A stretch of 64,000 nt of DNA, taken from assembly GCF_036289405.1 (NCBI RefSeq), contig NZ_JAYFFI010000010.1, forward strand, positions 5,035 through 69,034. The letters are read 5' to 3'. The notes below the pieces were generated by a model, which saw only the letters and a program-made list of their open reading frames with translations, searched no databases and was not told the DNA's origin. The translations under genes and the position numbers were made by a program. Each line of letters starts with the position of its first letter. Within the stretch, counting starts at the first letter, position 1. The stretch comes from Pseudoramibacter faecis. Its GTDB lineage: Bacteria; Bacillota; Clostridia; Eubacteriales; Eubacteriaceae. Of the stretch, positions 16,330 through 24,802 are shown piece by piece.

Positions 16330-17346
16330 ATGATCATGGGACTTATCAAACCGACTTTGATCGGAAAACGGCCGCTGGAAAGCGAGGAACTTCGGCAGGA
16401 TCGCCGAAAATGCTTGAAAATCGGCCCCTGCGGCATCGGTGAGAAGGCTTTGTATCTGAACAGTTTTTTTATCGATCGACGGTATTACGTCCGCTATGAA
16501 GATATCGCGCGGGTATGGAAGCGCATCGCCATGTCCAAGGGCGGCTTTACGGGGAAGGGTGTTTTCGGATCGATGGCCTATTTCGTGGTGAAATTAAAAG
16601 ACGGCCGGGAGATCCAATGCAATTTCAAGCATGAACAGAACGTGGATATTCTGCTCGCGCGCATGGCCAGGCATCATCCGGGCATCCCGACACAAAGTGA
16701 AGAAGCAGAACGGAAACTTCGGGCGGCGGAGCGGGAAGAGAGAAAAAAGTATCGTGCGCACCTGTCTGAATCGGCGGAAAAGGCCGTTGCCGACCTGAAA
16801 AGATGTCAGGAAGCATTGCAGATACAGCCGGCGCTTTATGAGAGGCTTGCGGCCGCGGCCAGGCAGAAGCGGGTGATCGACAGCATCGGCGCGACGTATA
16901 AGACCGCGGCGCTTGTGATTTTGCTGCTCGCGATGGGGGCGGTGGCCTTTGGCGTTTATGCTTTGATGCAGCACCGCGGCGTCGCGATTTATTTTGTGCT
17001 GTTTGGCATCGCGTTCATGTTTACCATTATGGCCGCCGGCGTGCTCCCCACGGGACGGCGCAACAAGCGGACGGCGGCGAAAGAATACGAGACGGCCAAA
17101 AAGGCGTGCGAGGATTATGTCGATACGATCGATCATTTTCCCATTCCGGGGCATTATGCCCATCCCATCGTGCTGGAACGGATGATTCGCGCCATTCGCA
17201 TGGGGCGGTGCGAGACGGCGGCGGAGGCGTTTGAGACGGTGAAGGCGGATTTGAAGGCGCTGAACGATCAGGTGACGGTCTCCCAGAAAGAATACGATGA
17301 GGTTGTCGCGGTCAAGCCGCTTTTTCTGGTCATGGCTTATCAATAA
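16330..17346 (+). CDS. membrane protein of the MoxR/VWA cluster, unknown function
   Basis: This 338-residue protein may start at 16330 or 16336. Residues 30-110 form a beta-rich region resembling a small PH-like domain (ALYLNSFFIDRRYYVRYEDIARVW...YFVVKLKDGREI). It is followed by a charged coiled coil (about 120-180), two membrane segments (about 195-215 and 220-240) and a second helical cytoplasmic part with a coiled-coil tail. I do not recognise a named family. It directly precedes the AAA ATPase and VWA genes and is likely their partner. Confidence 0.7.
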   Translation: MIMGLIKPTLIGKRPLESEELRQDRRKCLKIGPCGIGEKALYLNSFFIDRRYYVRYEDIARVWKRIAMSKGGFTGKGVFGSMAYFVVKLKDGREIQCNFKHEQNVDILLARMARHHPGIPTQSEEAERKLRAAEREERKKYRAHLSESAEKAVADLKRCQEALQIQPALYERLAAAARQKRVIDSIGATYKTAALVILLLAMGAVAFGVYALMQHRGVAIYFVLFGIAFMFTIMAAGVLPTGRRNKRTAAKEYETAKKACEDYVDTIDHFPIPGHYAHPIVLERMIRAIRMGRCETAAEAFETVKADLKALNDQVTVSQKEYDEVVAVKPLFLVMAYQ

Positions 17347-17373
17347 AGCGCACGGCGGACATAAGGAGATGAT

Positions 17374-18297
17374 GTGATGAAGGCGGACAACTTGCTCCGG
17401 GAGGTCGGCGTTTCCCCGGAAGTTATGGAGAAAGTCCGGAAATTCCGTCGGGAGAACCAGCCCGACAGCGCGTTTGAAAACCGAATGCCGAAACCGGAAT
17501 ATATTTATTACGGCGAAAAGGTGTGGCACCAGGCGTTGGCAGCGCTGCTCGCGGGCAGCAATCTGCTTCTGACGGGGCCCAAGGCAACGGGGAAAAATGT
17601 GCTGGCGGAATGCCTGGCCTTTGTCATGGAAAGGCCGGAATGGAACGTGAGCTTTCATATTAATGTGGATGCGGCTTACCTGATCGGGACCGATACGTAT
17701 GACGGGTCCCGGGTTGTTTTCCGGCCGGGACCGATTTACGCCTGTGCCCGAAGCGGCGGATTTGGCATATTGGATGAAGTGAACATGGCGAAAAACGAAG
17801 CGCTGGCGGTTTTGCACGCGACCCTCGATTACCGTCGCGTCATTGATGTGCCGGGGTATCAGAAGATCGACGTTTCCGAAGCGACGCGGTTTATCGGCAC
17901 GATGAATAACGGCTACGCGGGGACGCGGGACCTGAACGAGGCCCTCGTGTCGCGGTTTGCCGTGATAGAGATGCCGGTTATTGCGGAATCGGATCTGAAA
18001 AAACTGATGGCAACCGCTCATCCCGACATCCAGCCCGAGATTGGCGAGCAGCTGGTTACGCTGTTTTATGAGCTGCAGAAAAAAGCGGCGCAGGCGGAAA
18101 TTTCAGAGCGGGCGGTGGATCTCCGGGGCATTCTGGAGAGTCTGCGATTGGTTCGAAACGGCTTGACCATGGGCGAGGCGCTGGAAATGTGTGTTGTGAA
18201 CAAAAGCTTCGATCCCTATGAGCGGGCATTGATCGCAGACGTTATTCGCGCGCGGATGCCGTCGGATCTCACGCCGGCGCTGGTGTTTAACGGCTGA
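17374..18297 (+). CDS. MoxR-type AAA+ ATPase
   Basis: The 307-residue protein has Walker A GPKATGKN (about residues 68-75), with Asn where Ser or Thr is usual, Walker B GFGILDEVN, sensor-1 FIGTMNNGY and the arginine-finger region NEALVSRFAVIEMP. MoxR ATPases work as chaperones with VWA-domain partners to assemble or activate complexes. The VWA gene follows four bases after the stop, so co-function is strongly suggested. The client of this pair is not known. Confidence 0.88.
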   Translation: MMKADNLLREVGVSPEVMEKVRKFRRENQPDSAFENRMPKPEYIYYGEKVWHQALAALLAGSNLLLTGPKATGKNVLAECLAFVMERPEWNVSFHINVDAAYLIGTDTYDGSRVVFRPGPIYACARSGGFGILDEVNMAKNEALAVLHATLDYRRVIDVPGYQKIDVSEATRFIGTMNNGYAGTRDLNEALVSRFAVIEMPVIAESDLKKLMATAHPDIQPEIGEQLVTLFYELQKKAAQAEISERAVDLRGILESLRLVRNGLTMGEALEMCVVNKSFDPYERALIADVIRARMPSDLTPALVFNG

Positions 18298-18300
18298 AAG

Positions 18301-20046
18301 ATGATGAATCGGTATAACAGCCCGCAGCAGAGAAGAGCCCTGAACATCATATGGAATGCGGCGGGACAATATGATCTGGATCCGCCGTTTATGGCGTTGG
18401 GCGAAGACGATGCGGCGGATTTTTATCTTAATATCGTGATCGGGTTATCGCTGAAATGGCTGGATCCTGAAGAGATGGCGGTGTTTTTTGCTTCTTATCA
18501 GCATGCCGCGAGGGCGGCGGCCTACGATACGCTGGTGTGGCTGACCTTAGAAAATTGGCTCTATTATCAGGAGCGGACGCAGCGCCCTGTGCTCACGTCA
18601 CTGCGAAAAGAGCACGCCCGGAGCTTTATGCAGGCGCGAGATGCGCGCCGGACGGCGTATCGCGAGCAGAAGAATGCGCAGGGCTTTGAACAGGCGGCTT
18701 ACCGATGGGCGTCGGTGCTCGAAGCCAAACCGCCGCGGCTTTTGCCGAAAGCCAGGAAACTGGCGGCCATGCTGGCATATCGGCAAAAAGGGGCGTCGAC
18801 ACAGGCGGTCATCAGCCATTTGAAGGATGTTTTGATGACGGGGTTTCATTTTTCGGATTTTAATCTGGAGGCGCAGCGGGGACGCGACGTGTCAGGACCG
18901 CTGAAAGATTTTCTCGACAGGGTGCTGCGTCGCGAAATCTACCATCAGGATTCGCTTTTGACGCGAAACGATTTGTTCTTTTCGGATGCGGACAAAGCCG
19001 GCGGCGGACGCTTCGGGGACCGTCACGAATCGGAGCGAGATGCGGGCGATGCGGCGTATATCCAGGCGTGCTTTGGGCCGTGCATTTATCCCGAGGGCGC
19101 GATGAAAATCCTGGAAAACGATTTGTGCACGGAGGATCACGCCTATTGCCGGCTGTGGATTGCGAAGGTGAAATCGCCGCCGGCGCATCTGAAGCTGAAG
19201 GAAGCCGCTTTGGTGAATCGGCAGATGCGGCAGCAGACAGCGGCGAACCGTGCTTATTATCAAAAGTTTCGCCTGGCGATGGCGGCGGCAACGCGAAAGC
19301 TGACGGCGGCGCTCAAAACCATTCTGGCGAGCTATATGGCGCCGCTGCCGGTCGTGTCCCGCGCGGGCCGGCTGGATGTTCGAAAGGCGTATCGGCTGAA
19401 GCTGCTCGGGGAAACGACGGTGTTTACCCGGCCGGGCGACGAGGTCGAGAATGCCCTGGCGGTGACCATCCTCCTGGATGCGTCGGCATCCCGGCTGCCG
19501 TATCAGGAACAGATTGCCGCGCAAAGTCATGTTCTGGTCAAGAGTTTAACGAATGTGCAGATTCAAACGAGGATCATAGCCTTTCATTCGCTGCGAGGCT
19601 ACACGGTGCTGCAGATGCTTAAGGATTACGGCGATCGGGATCTCAGCGGCATCTTCCATTACACCGCCGCCGGGTGGAATCGCGACGGTCTGGCATTGCT
19701 TGCCGCCGGCCGGCTGATGGCCGGGGGAGATGACGAAACAAAACGGATTCTTCTGGTGATGACGGATGCCCATCCGGATGACAGCACCAGGATGCCTCCG
19801 GAGACGGGAAGCATTTTTGATCGGGGCTACGGCGGTCTGGAAGGCATCAAAAGCACCAAAAGCGCGGTGAAACAATTAAAAGCCGGAGGGATTCATGTGG
19901 GCGCTGTATACACCGGACCCAATATGTATGTGGAAAATGTCCGGGATATTTACGGCGCCGATTATGTTCGCGTCCAAAAGATATCGCAACTGGCGGACGG
20001 GATCAGTTCTCTGCTTCAGGCGATCCTGAGAACGATGCGCAATTAG
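18301..20046 (+). CDS. VWA-domain protein, CobT/NorD-like partner of the MoxR ATPase
   Basis: This 581-residue soluble protein has a long helical N-terminal region and a C-terminal von Willebrand A domain starting near residue 385. The MIDAS motif is intact (VTILLDASASR, D-x-S-x-S). A GWNRDGLALL segment gives the second metal-ligand loop and LLVMTDAHPDD gives the third. Such proteins pair with MoxR ATPases to insert metals or activate enzymes. The ORF abuts the ATPase gene and precedes a small fourth gene. Confidence 0.85.
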   Translation: MMNRYNSPQQRRALNIIWNAAGQYDLDPPFMALGEDDAADFYLNIVIGLSLKWLDPEEMAVFFASYQHAARAAAYDTLVWLTLENWLYYQERTQRPVLTSLRKEHARSFMQARDARRTAYREQKNAQGFEQAAYRWASVLEAKPPRLLPKARKLAAMLAYRQKGASTQAVISHLKDVLMTGFHFSDFNLEAQRGRDVSGPLKDFLDRVLRREIYHQDSLLTRNDLFFSDADKAGGGRFGDRHESERDAGDAAYIQACFGPCIYPEGAMKILENDLCTEDHAYCRLWIAKVKSPPAHLKLKEAALVNRQMRQQTAANRAYYQKFRLAMAAATRKLTAALKTILASYMAPLPVVSRAGRLDVRKAYRLKLLGETTVFTRPGDEVENALAVTILLDASASRLPYQEQIAAQSHVLVKSLTNVQIQTRIIAFHSLRGYTVLQMLKDYGDRDLSGIFHYTAAGWNRDGLALLAAGRLMAGGDDETKRILLVMTDAHPDDSTRMPPETGSIFDRGYGGLEGIKSTKSAVKQLKAGGIHVGAVYTGPNMYVENVRDIYGADYVRVQKISQLADGISSLLQAILRTMRN

Positions 20047-20059
20047 GAGGTGACGCGCG

Positions 20060-20395
20060 ATGTTTTTCCGACAAAAGATGACGATGATCTATCAGAAGAA
20101 AGACCGGGACACCTGGCGGCAGATCAGGAAGGCCTTGAAGCAGGAAGGGATTCGTCCGGTGCGGGCCGGCCATTATTATGCGGATCCGGTGGGCATTAAC
20201 GGGATTGGCGGCATGGTCGACCCGCGGGATTTCGGCGCCGGGCATCCAATCGACAGGGATATTTATTTTATCGAAGTGCGCAGATGTGATGCGGAAGCGG
20301 CCCGAAGAGCGATTTTGAAGCACGGTCTCGTCGCGGTTGTCGATTCTGATGTCGCCAAAGACGCGCCCGCGCGTAATCGCCGGCCGCCGGAATAA
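20060..20395 (+). CDS. small protein ending the MoxR/VWA cluster
   Basis: This 111-residue soluble protein (MFFRQKMTMIYQKKDRDTWRQIRKALKQEGI) starts 13 bases after the VWA gene with an AGGAGG ahead. Its pattern, a basic first helix and then strands with IYFIEVRRCDAEAARRAI, recalls small DUF2007-type ligand-sensing domains, but I cannot confirm this. It is most likely part of the same operon. Confidence 0.6.
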   Translation: MFFRQKMTMIYQKKDRDTWRQIRKALKQEGIRPVRAGHYYADPVGINGIGGMVDPRDFGAGHPIDRDIYFIEVRRCDAEAARRAILKHGLVAVVDSDVAKDAPARNRRPPE

Positions 20396-20642
20396 AAATA
20401 CGGGCTGCAGCGATAATGCTCATTTCGAGAAGGGCGGCGAAGGCGTGTGTTCGAATTGCGGCATGCTGCTAAAAGCGGGGACGGTTTTATTGTAGCCGAA
20501 ATGCCGGCAAGCGCAAGGGCAATGTCGGGAAGGCTGCCGCTCCGAAAAAATTCAATGGCCGCGTTGGCTTTTTGAGGTTCGCGGCGGACACGGATTGTGC
20601 TACAATAAAACCAAACCAAAATTTTGATGAGAACGGGAGGCA
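20396..20642. repeat. intergenic region with a separated 13-bp inverted repeat
   Basis: GGTTTTATTGTAG (20483-20495) is repeated inverted as CTACAATAAAACC (20600-20612) with about 104 bases between. The right copy overlaps an extended -10 (TGCTACAAT) for the dehydrogenase gene. No supported gene is seen between the copies. Confidence 0.5.
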
Positions 20643-20645
20643 ATC

Positions 20646-21596
20646 ATGAAAATTGTTTTGTTGGAACCTTTGGGCATCGGTCGGGAAAAGCTTGACGCGC
20701 TGGGCAAGACCCTAACGGATCAAGGGCACGCCTTTACGGCCTACGATACGCTGGCGGCGGACGCGGCCGAACAGACCGCGCGCATCGGCGACGCCGACGT
20801 GGTGATGATCGCCAATCATCCCCTGCCGGGAGCGGTGATCGACGCGGCGCCGAATCTGAAGATGATCTCCGTGGCCTTTGTGGGCATCGACCACGTGGAT
20901 GTGGATACCTGCAGGCGGCGGGGCATCGTGATCGCCAACACCGGCGGTTATTGCGACGACGCCGTGGCGGAGCTGGCCATCGGGCTGACCCTGGCCTGCC
21001 TGCGAAATATTACCTGCTGCGACGCGGCGGTGCAGGCCGGGGCGGGCAAGGGCGACCTCGCCGGATTCGAGCTGGCGGGCAAGACCGCTGGCATCGTGGG
21101 GACCGGGGCCATCGGTCTGCGCACGGCGGCCATTTTCAAGGCCTTTAGCTGCCGGCTCATCGGCTACAGCCGCAGCGAAAAGCCCGAGGCAAAGGCTCTC
21201 GGCTTGGTTTACAAGCCGCTTGACGCCGTGATGGCCGAGGCGGATATCGTCTCGGTGCATACCCCGCTCACGCCGGACACCCGCGGCCTGATTGGCGCGG
21301 AGGCCATCAATGCGATGAAGCCCGGAGCGATCCTGATCAACACCGCCCGGGGGCCGGTGGTGGATACCGAGGCCCTGGCGGCGGCCCTGCGGGCCGGGCG
21401 CATCCAGGCGGGCATCGACGTGTATGAGGCGGATCCGCCGCTGCCGGCCGGTCATCCGCTGTTGGGGGCGCCCAATCTGGTGTGCACCCCCCATGTGGGC
21501 TTCGACACGAAGGAATCCATTGACCGCCGGGCCGATATGGTGTTCGAAAATGTCACGGCCTGGATGGCGGGCCATCCGGTGCGCCGGATGCTTTAA
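20646..21596 (+). CDS. D-2-hydroxyacid dehydrogenase (SerA-like)
   Basis: This 316-residue protein has the NAD-binding GIVGTGAIGLRTA at about residues 150-162. Its catalytic set is Arg in NTARGPVVD, Glu in the IDVYE block and His in TPHVGFD. It lacks the regulatory ACT domain of full-length SerA, so phosphoglycerate, glycerate, or another 2-hydroxyacid are all possible substrates. It is a single gene with its own RBS (GGGAGG) and a strong terminator. Confidence 0.88.
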   Translation: MKIVLLEPLGIGREKLDALGKTLTDQGHAFTAYDTLAADAAEQTARIGDADVVMIANHPLPGAVIDAAPNLKMISVAFVGIDHVDVDTCRRRGIVIANTGGYCDDAVAELAIGLTLACLRNITCCDAAVQAGAGKGDLAGFELAGKTAGIVGTGAIGLRTAAIFKAFSCRLIGYSRSEKPEAKALGLVYKPLDAVMAEADIVSVHTPLTPDTRGLIGAEAINAMKPGAILINTARGPVVDTEALAAALRAGRIQAGIDVYEADPPLPAGHPLLGAPNLVCTPHVGFDTKESIDRRADMVFENVTAWMAGHPVRRML

Positions 21597-21612
21597 AATA
21601 AAACGCGGCAAA

Positions 21613-21657
21613 AAACGCGATCGTCCGATGGGAGGCGGTCGCGTTTTATTTTTTGGA
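21613..21657 (+). terminator. intrinsic terminator
   Basis: AAACGCGATCG pairs with CGGTCGCGTTT, followed by a T-rich run. Confidence 0.85.
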
Positions 21658-21981
21658 TTACCCTTTGCTGCGGCGACTTTCTCTGAAGGGCATCGGCGTG
21701 GGGACGGCGCATCAAAAATTCCGGGAGAGGTGGGACAAAAAGCGCCCGTCCGGCAGGAACCGACGCGGACAGCCGGCGCTCCCGATGCGGCCAATTTGGC
21801 CGGTTTTCATTATTGTTATATATAAAACATAAATATAAAAGGCGCGCACGCGAGAAAAGCGAAAAAACAGCCGGCGGGGCAGAAGTGTCTGTCCCGATTT
21901 TTGGACACATTTCCCCGACTTGCCCTTGCGCTTCGTTTTGAAGAGAGTATCCTAAGGACGGATACGGCAAAACCGGGCAAT
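21658..21981. other. intergenic region, possible mobile-element remnant
   Basis: No gene is supported. GTGTC (21885) and GACAC (21904) flank TGTCCCGATTTTTGG, which resembles the TGTCCAG...GGGTACAT core at 717 and 47560. A second hairpin, GTATCC-N7-GGATAC, lies near 21948-21966. An AT-rich stretch occupies 21810-21838. Confidence 0.35.
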
Positions 21982-22010
21982 AAAAAACATCCGGGGGTGT
22001 CGGATGTCGG
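21982..22010 (-). terminator. intrinsic terminator of the DUF5662 gene
   Basis: Minus-strand ACATCCG...CGGATGT followed by TTTTTA. Confidence 0.8.
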
Positions 22011-22053
22011 CGGCCGTGCTTTAATGTCCTTCAGGCTGAATGCCGGACGCCTC

Positions 22054-22683
22054 TCAGCCGTAGTAGTCCCGGGCGCGTTTGCGGCGGCGCAGCTCTCCTT
22101 TGAGCCAGGCAAAGGTGGCCGCTTCGCCCTCGTCCCGCAGCATGATCAAAAGCCGGGACAGCTCCTCGTGGGTTTTAGGATGCAGATAGGGCGAGCCCTC
22201 GATGCCGGCGTGATAATACTGCCAGGGATGGCCGGGATCGTAGGCCGCGCCCCGGTAGACCTTGGAGGCGGCGAGCCGGTCGCAAAACATTTCGGCCACG
22301 TAGCGGTAGGGCATGCGAAAGCCGACCAGCCGGTGATCGCCGTCGAGACTCATGTCGATCCAATATTCAAAATGGTGCTTGTTGCGCCCCTTGTGGTGCA
22401 GCCAGGCGCGGGAGATGCCCGTTTGGCGGCGGGATTCGGCATTGGGGCTGTGGGTCCCGGTATAAAAGCGCACCCCGGTCATAAATTCGCTGGGACTGTA
22501 CTTGCTCAAGTCGTGGAGCAGGCCCTGTTTGTAAAGGCCGACGCGGAAGCAGTGGCGCATCACCAGCGCCTTGTGGCGGGTGATGGTTAAAAAATGGCGC
22601 CAGCCGTTGGCAAGCGTCCGGCGAAAGCCGAGTGCCGGCGTCCGGGCCGCAGGGTTTTCGGATGATGAAGATGATGCGTGCAT
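22054..22683 (-). CDS. DUF5662 family protein, HD-like
   Basis: This 209-residue protein carries LLHDLSKYSPSEF, then SRAWLHHKGRNKHHFEYW and MPYRYVAEMFCDRLAASKVY. These are the conserved blocks of DUF5662. The closely spaced His/Asp residues (H-D...H-H...H-H) suggest a metal-dependent hydrolase like HD-domain proteins, but the substrate is unknown. It lies 12 bases after the MATE gene on the same strand, so the two are likely co-transcribed. Confidence 0.8.
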   Translation of the reverse strand: MHASSSSSENPAARTPALGFRRTLANGWRHFLTITRHKALVMRHCFRVGLYKQGLLHDLSKYSPSEFMTGVRFYTGTHSPNAESRRQTGISRAWLHHKGRNKHHFEYWIDMSLDGDHRLVGFRMPYRYVAEMFCDRLAASKVYRGAAYDPGHPWQYYHAGIEGSPYLHPKTHEELSRLLIMLRDEGEAATFAWLKGELRRRKRARDYYG

Positions 22684-22695
22684 GGGGAAATCCTT

Positions 22696-24066
22696 TCACG
22701 AAATCGATTGGCGGACCGGCCGGGCTTCGGCTTTGCGGCGCATATCGGCAAACATCCAGCGAAACATAAGCACGGAGACAATGCCGGCCGCAAGCCAGGC
22801 CGCCGGGTCACAGGCCGCGGCCACCGGAAAGCTGTGCAGCCGCATGCCGGCCGCGGCGGCGAGGCCCCGGGCGAGAAGCTCCGTCAGGCCGCAGGCCAGC
22901 GGCAGCATGGCGTAGCCGCAGCCTTCCATGCCGCTGCGAAAAATAAAAATCATCGCCAGGGGGACGTAGCAGGTGATGCAGATGCGGGCGTAGGCGCCCG
23001 CCCAAGGCATCATCGCCGGCAGCCCCGCGTCGCCGGAGAAGAACAATCCCATCAGCGCGCGCAGGGGGAAAACCATCAGCCCCATGGCGATCACCGAATA
23101 TATCAACTCGATGATCACCGCCAGGCGCACGCCGGCTTTGATCCGGTCGAAGCGGCCGGCGCCGCGGTTCTGCCCGCAATAGGTGGCCATGGTCTGGCCC
23201 ATGGCGATCATGCCCTGCATCAGCAGGCTCTGGATCTTGGAAGCGGCCGTGAAAGCGGCGACTGCCGTGGCACCGAAGAGGTTGATGGCCGCCTGCTGAA
23301 TCATGATGCCCGAATCGGTAATGGCGTATTGCAGGGCCATGGGCAGGCCCATTTTCAGTTCAAAGCGAAGCACCGCTCCCCGGGGGCGCCACTCGCTCTT
23401 CCGGGGGATCAGCCCGGGCACCCGCCGCCAGATATAAAGGGCGCAGAGCAGCGCCGAAATCCCCTGGGCCAGCACGGTGGCCCGGGCGGCGCCGGCCACG
23501 CCCATGCCGAAGCGGATGATGAACAGCAAATCCAGCCCCACGTTCAGGCAGGCGGAGAAAATCAAAAAAAACAGCGGCGCCCGGCTGTTGCCCACCGCCC
23601 GCAGGTAGGCTGAGAACAGGTTGTAAAACACGGTGCAGACGGTCCCGGCGCAGATGATTTTTATATAGGTGGCCGCGTCCGGGAAGATGGCGGTCGGGGT
23701 GTTCATCCAGGTGAGCACGACCGGCACCATGGGGAGAAACAGCGCGGTGAGCAGCGCCGTGAGGCCAAGCCCCAAAAGGATCCCTCCGGAAACCGAGGCG
23801 CGCACGCCCTCGGCATCCTTCGCGCCGTAGCGCTGGGCCGTGAGCACGGTAAAGCCGGCGGTGATGCCGATGGCGAAGCCCGTCACCAGATACATAAAGC
23901 CACCGGTGGCACCCACGGCGGCCAGGGCGTTTTCGCCCAGAGTGCGGCCGACGATGATGGTGTCGGCCATGTTGTAAAGCCGCTGAAAAATATCGCCGAT
24001 GAGCAGCGGCAGCATAAAGCGCATCAGCATCGGGAAGATAGGTCCCCGGGTCATGTCAGTCGGCAT
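22696..24066 (-). CDS. MATE family efflux transporter
   Basis: This 456-residue membrane protein has about 12 hydrophobic segments and MATE signatures: FMLPLLIGDIFQRLYNMADT near the N-terminus and a matching pattern in the second half. It would export cationic drugs or metabolites using a Na+ or H+ gradient. The substrate is unknown. The upstream region has a palindrome between the -10 and the RBS, so a repressor may control it. Confidence 0.9.
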   Translation of the reverse strand: MPTDMTRGPIFPMLMRFMLPLLIGDIFQRLYNMADTIIVGRTLGENALAAVGATGGFMYLVTGFAIGITAGFTVLTAQRYGAKDAEGVRASVSGGILLGLGLTALLTALFLPMVPVVLTWMNTPTAIFPDAATYIKIICAGTVCTVFYNLFSAYLRAVGNSRAPLFFLIFSACLNVGLDLLFIIRFGMGVAGAARATVLAQGISALLCALYIWRRVPGLIPRKSEWRPRGAVLRFELKMGLPMALQYAITDSGIMIQQAAINLFGATAVAAFTAASKIQSLLMQGMIAMGQTMATYCGQNRGAGRFDRIKAGVRLAVIIELIYSVIAMGLMVFPLRALMGLFFSGDAGLPAMMPWAGAYARICITCYVPLAMIFIFRSGMEGCGYAMLPLACGLTELLARGLAAAAGMRLHSFPVAAACDPAAWLAAGIVSVLMFRWMFADMRRKAEARPVRQSIS

Positions 24067-24105
24067 GGCGGCCTCCTTTCAGAAGATGGTTCGTGGGATG
24101 ATTTG

Positions 24106-24151
24106 CGCGCAGATCTGCGCGTTTCGTCCGGATAACGTTCCTATTGTACCA
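24106..24151 (-). promoter_or_regulatory. candidate promoter and palindromic operator for MATE gene
   Basis: A perfect 16-bp palindrome CGCGCAGATCTGCGCG (24106-24121) lies just downstream of a minus-strand TACAAT -10-like hexamer (24151-24146). The -35 is weak. Confidence 0.45.
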
Positions 24152-24190
24152 TGGCGGCGAAAACTTGCCAGCGGTAAACCATCTCAAAAA

Positions 24191-24222
24191 ATAAAAAAAG
24201 CCCGGGATTTGAACCGGGATTA
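24191..24222 (-). terminator. intrinsic terminator overlapping the stop of the HMA-like gene
   Basis: Minus strand: CCCGG-N8-CCGGG followed by CTTTTTTT. Confidence 0.75.
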
Positions 24223-24633
24223 ACGCGCGGCGAGTCTGACCATCTGCAGAAGGTGATAGCCGGTTTGGAAGGGCGCCGGCGCCAGCAGATCAAAGGCGGC
24301 TTTCATCAAAATCCGGCCGGCCTGCCGGTGCTTGAGATCGGGAGCGCATTTTTTTTGTCGGCAGCGTTTCTCGGAGATAAAATTTTGCCGGGATCGGGTC
24401 GAAACCGCAAGGCGTGAAAGATCCAGTGCCGCCAGCCGGGTCAGAAGGGCCCTGCGCTCGCCGGTATATTCGATGGCGACGGAGGCGATCTGAGGCGTGA
24501 TGGCCACCCCGTCGATGCCCGGCCATCCGGCGATGGTCAGACGGAGCTTATCCGCGGTGAGGCGGGACAATTTGCGCCGTTCCAGGCGGATGCGCAGGCG
24601 GCGGGCCGTTTCGTGGGCAATGGTAAATTTCAT
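24220..24633 (-). CDS. HMA-like protein, N-terminal piece of a metal P-type ATPase
   Basis: This 137-residue protein reads MKFTIAHETARRLRIRLERRKLS...LPGIDG-like...VAIEYTGERRALLTRLAALD. That is the N-terminal soluble region found in some heavy-metal P1B ATPases. The ATPase core with its DKTGT motif is absent: the reading stops after a short hydrophobic-basic tail and is followed by a terminator. It is either a decayed gene or a small stand-alone metal-binding protein. It has its own consensus promoter, which suggests it is still expressed. Confidence 0.6.
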   Translation of the reverse strand: MKFTIAHETARRLRIRLERRKLSRLTADKLRLTIAGWPGIDGVAITPQIASVAIEYTGERRALLTRLAALDLSRLAVSTRSRQNFISEKRCRQKKCAPDLKHRQAGRILMKAAFDLLAPAPFQTGYHLLQMVRLAAR

Positions 24634-24713
24634 GGGAAGCCTCCTCTTTCTCGGCGGATCGTCATCGACGGTGCAAGTGCAGCAAAAAGTAAACGTCGTT
24701 TGACAATAAAGTC

Positions 24714-24742
24714 ATTGTACCGGAAAAAGCCTGGGAAGTCAA
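24714..24742 (-). promoter_or_regulatory. promoter of the HMA-like gene
   Basis: Minus strand TTGACT (24742-24737), 17-base spacer, TACAAT (24719-24714). Confidence 0.75.
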
Positions 24743-24802
24743 CGCCATCTAACACAAAACTGCGCATAAAAAACCGACGGCCGAAGCCACCGGGCGATTT
24801 CA

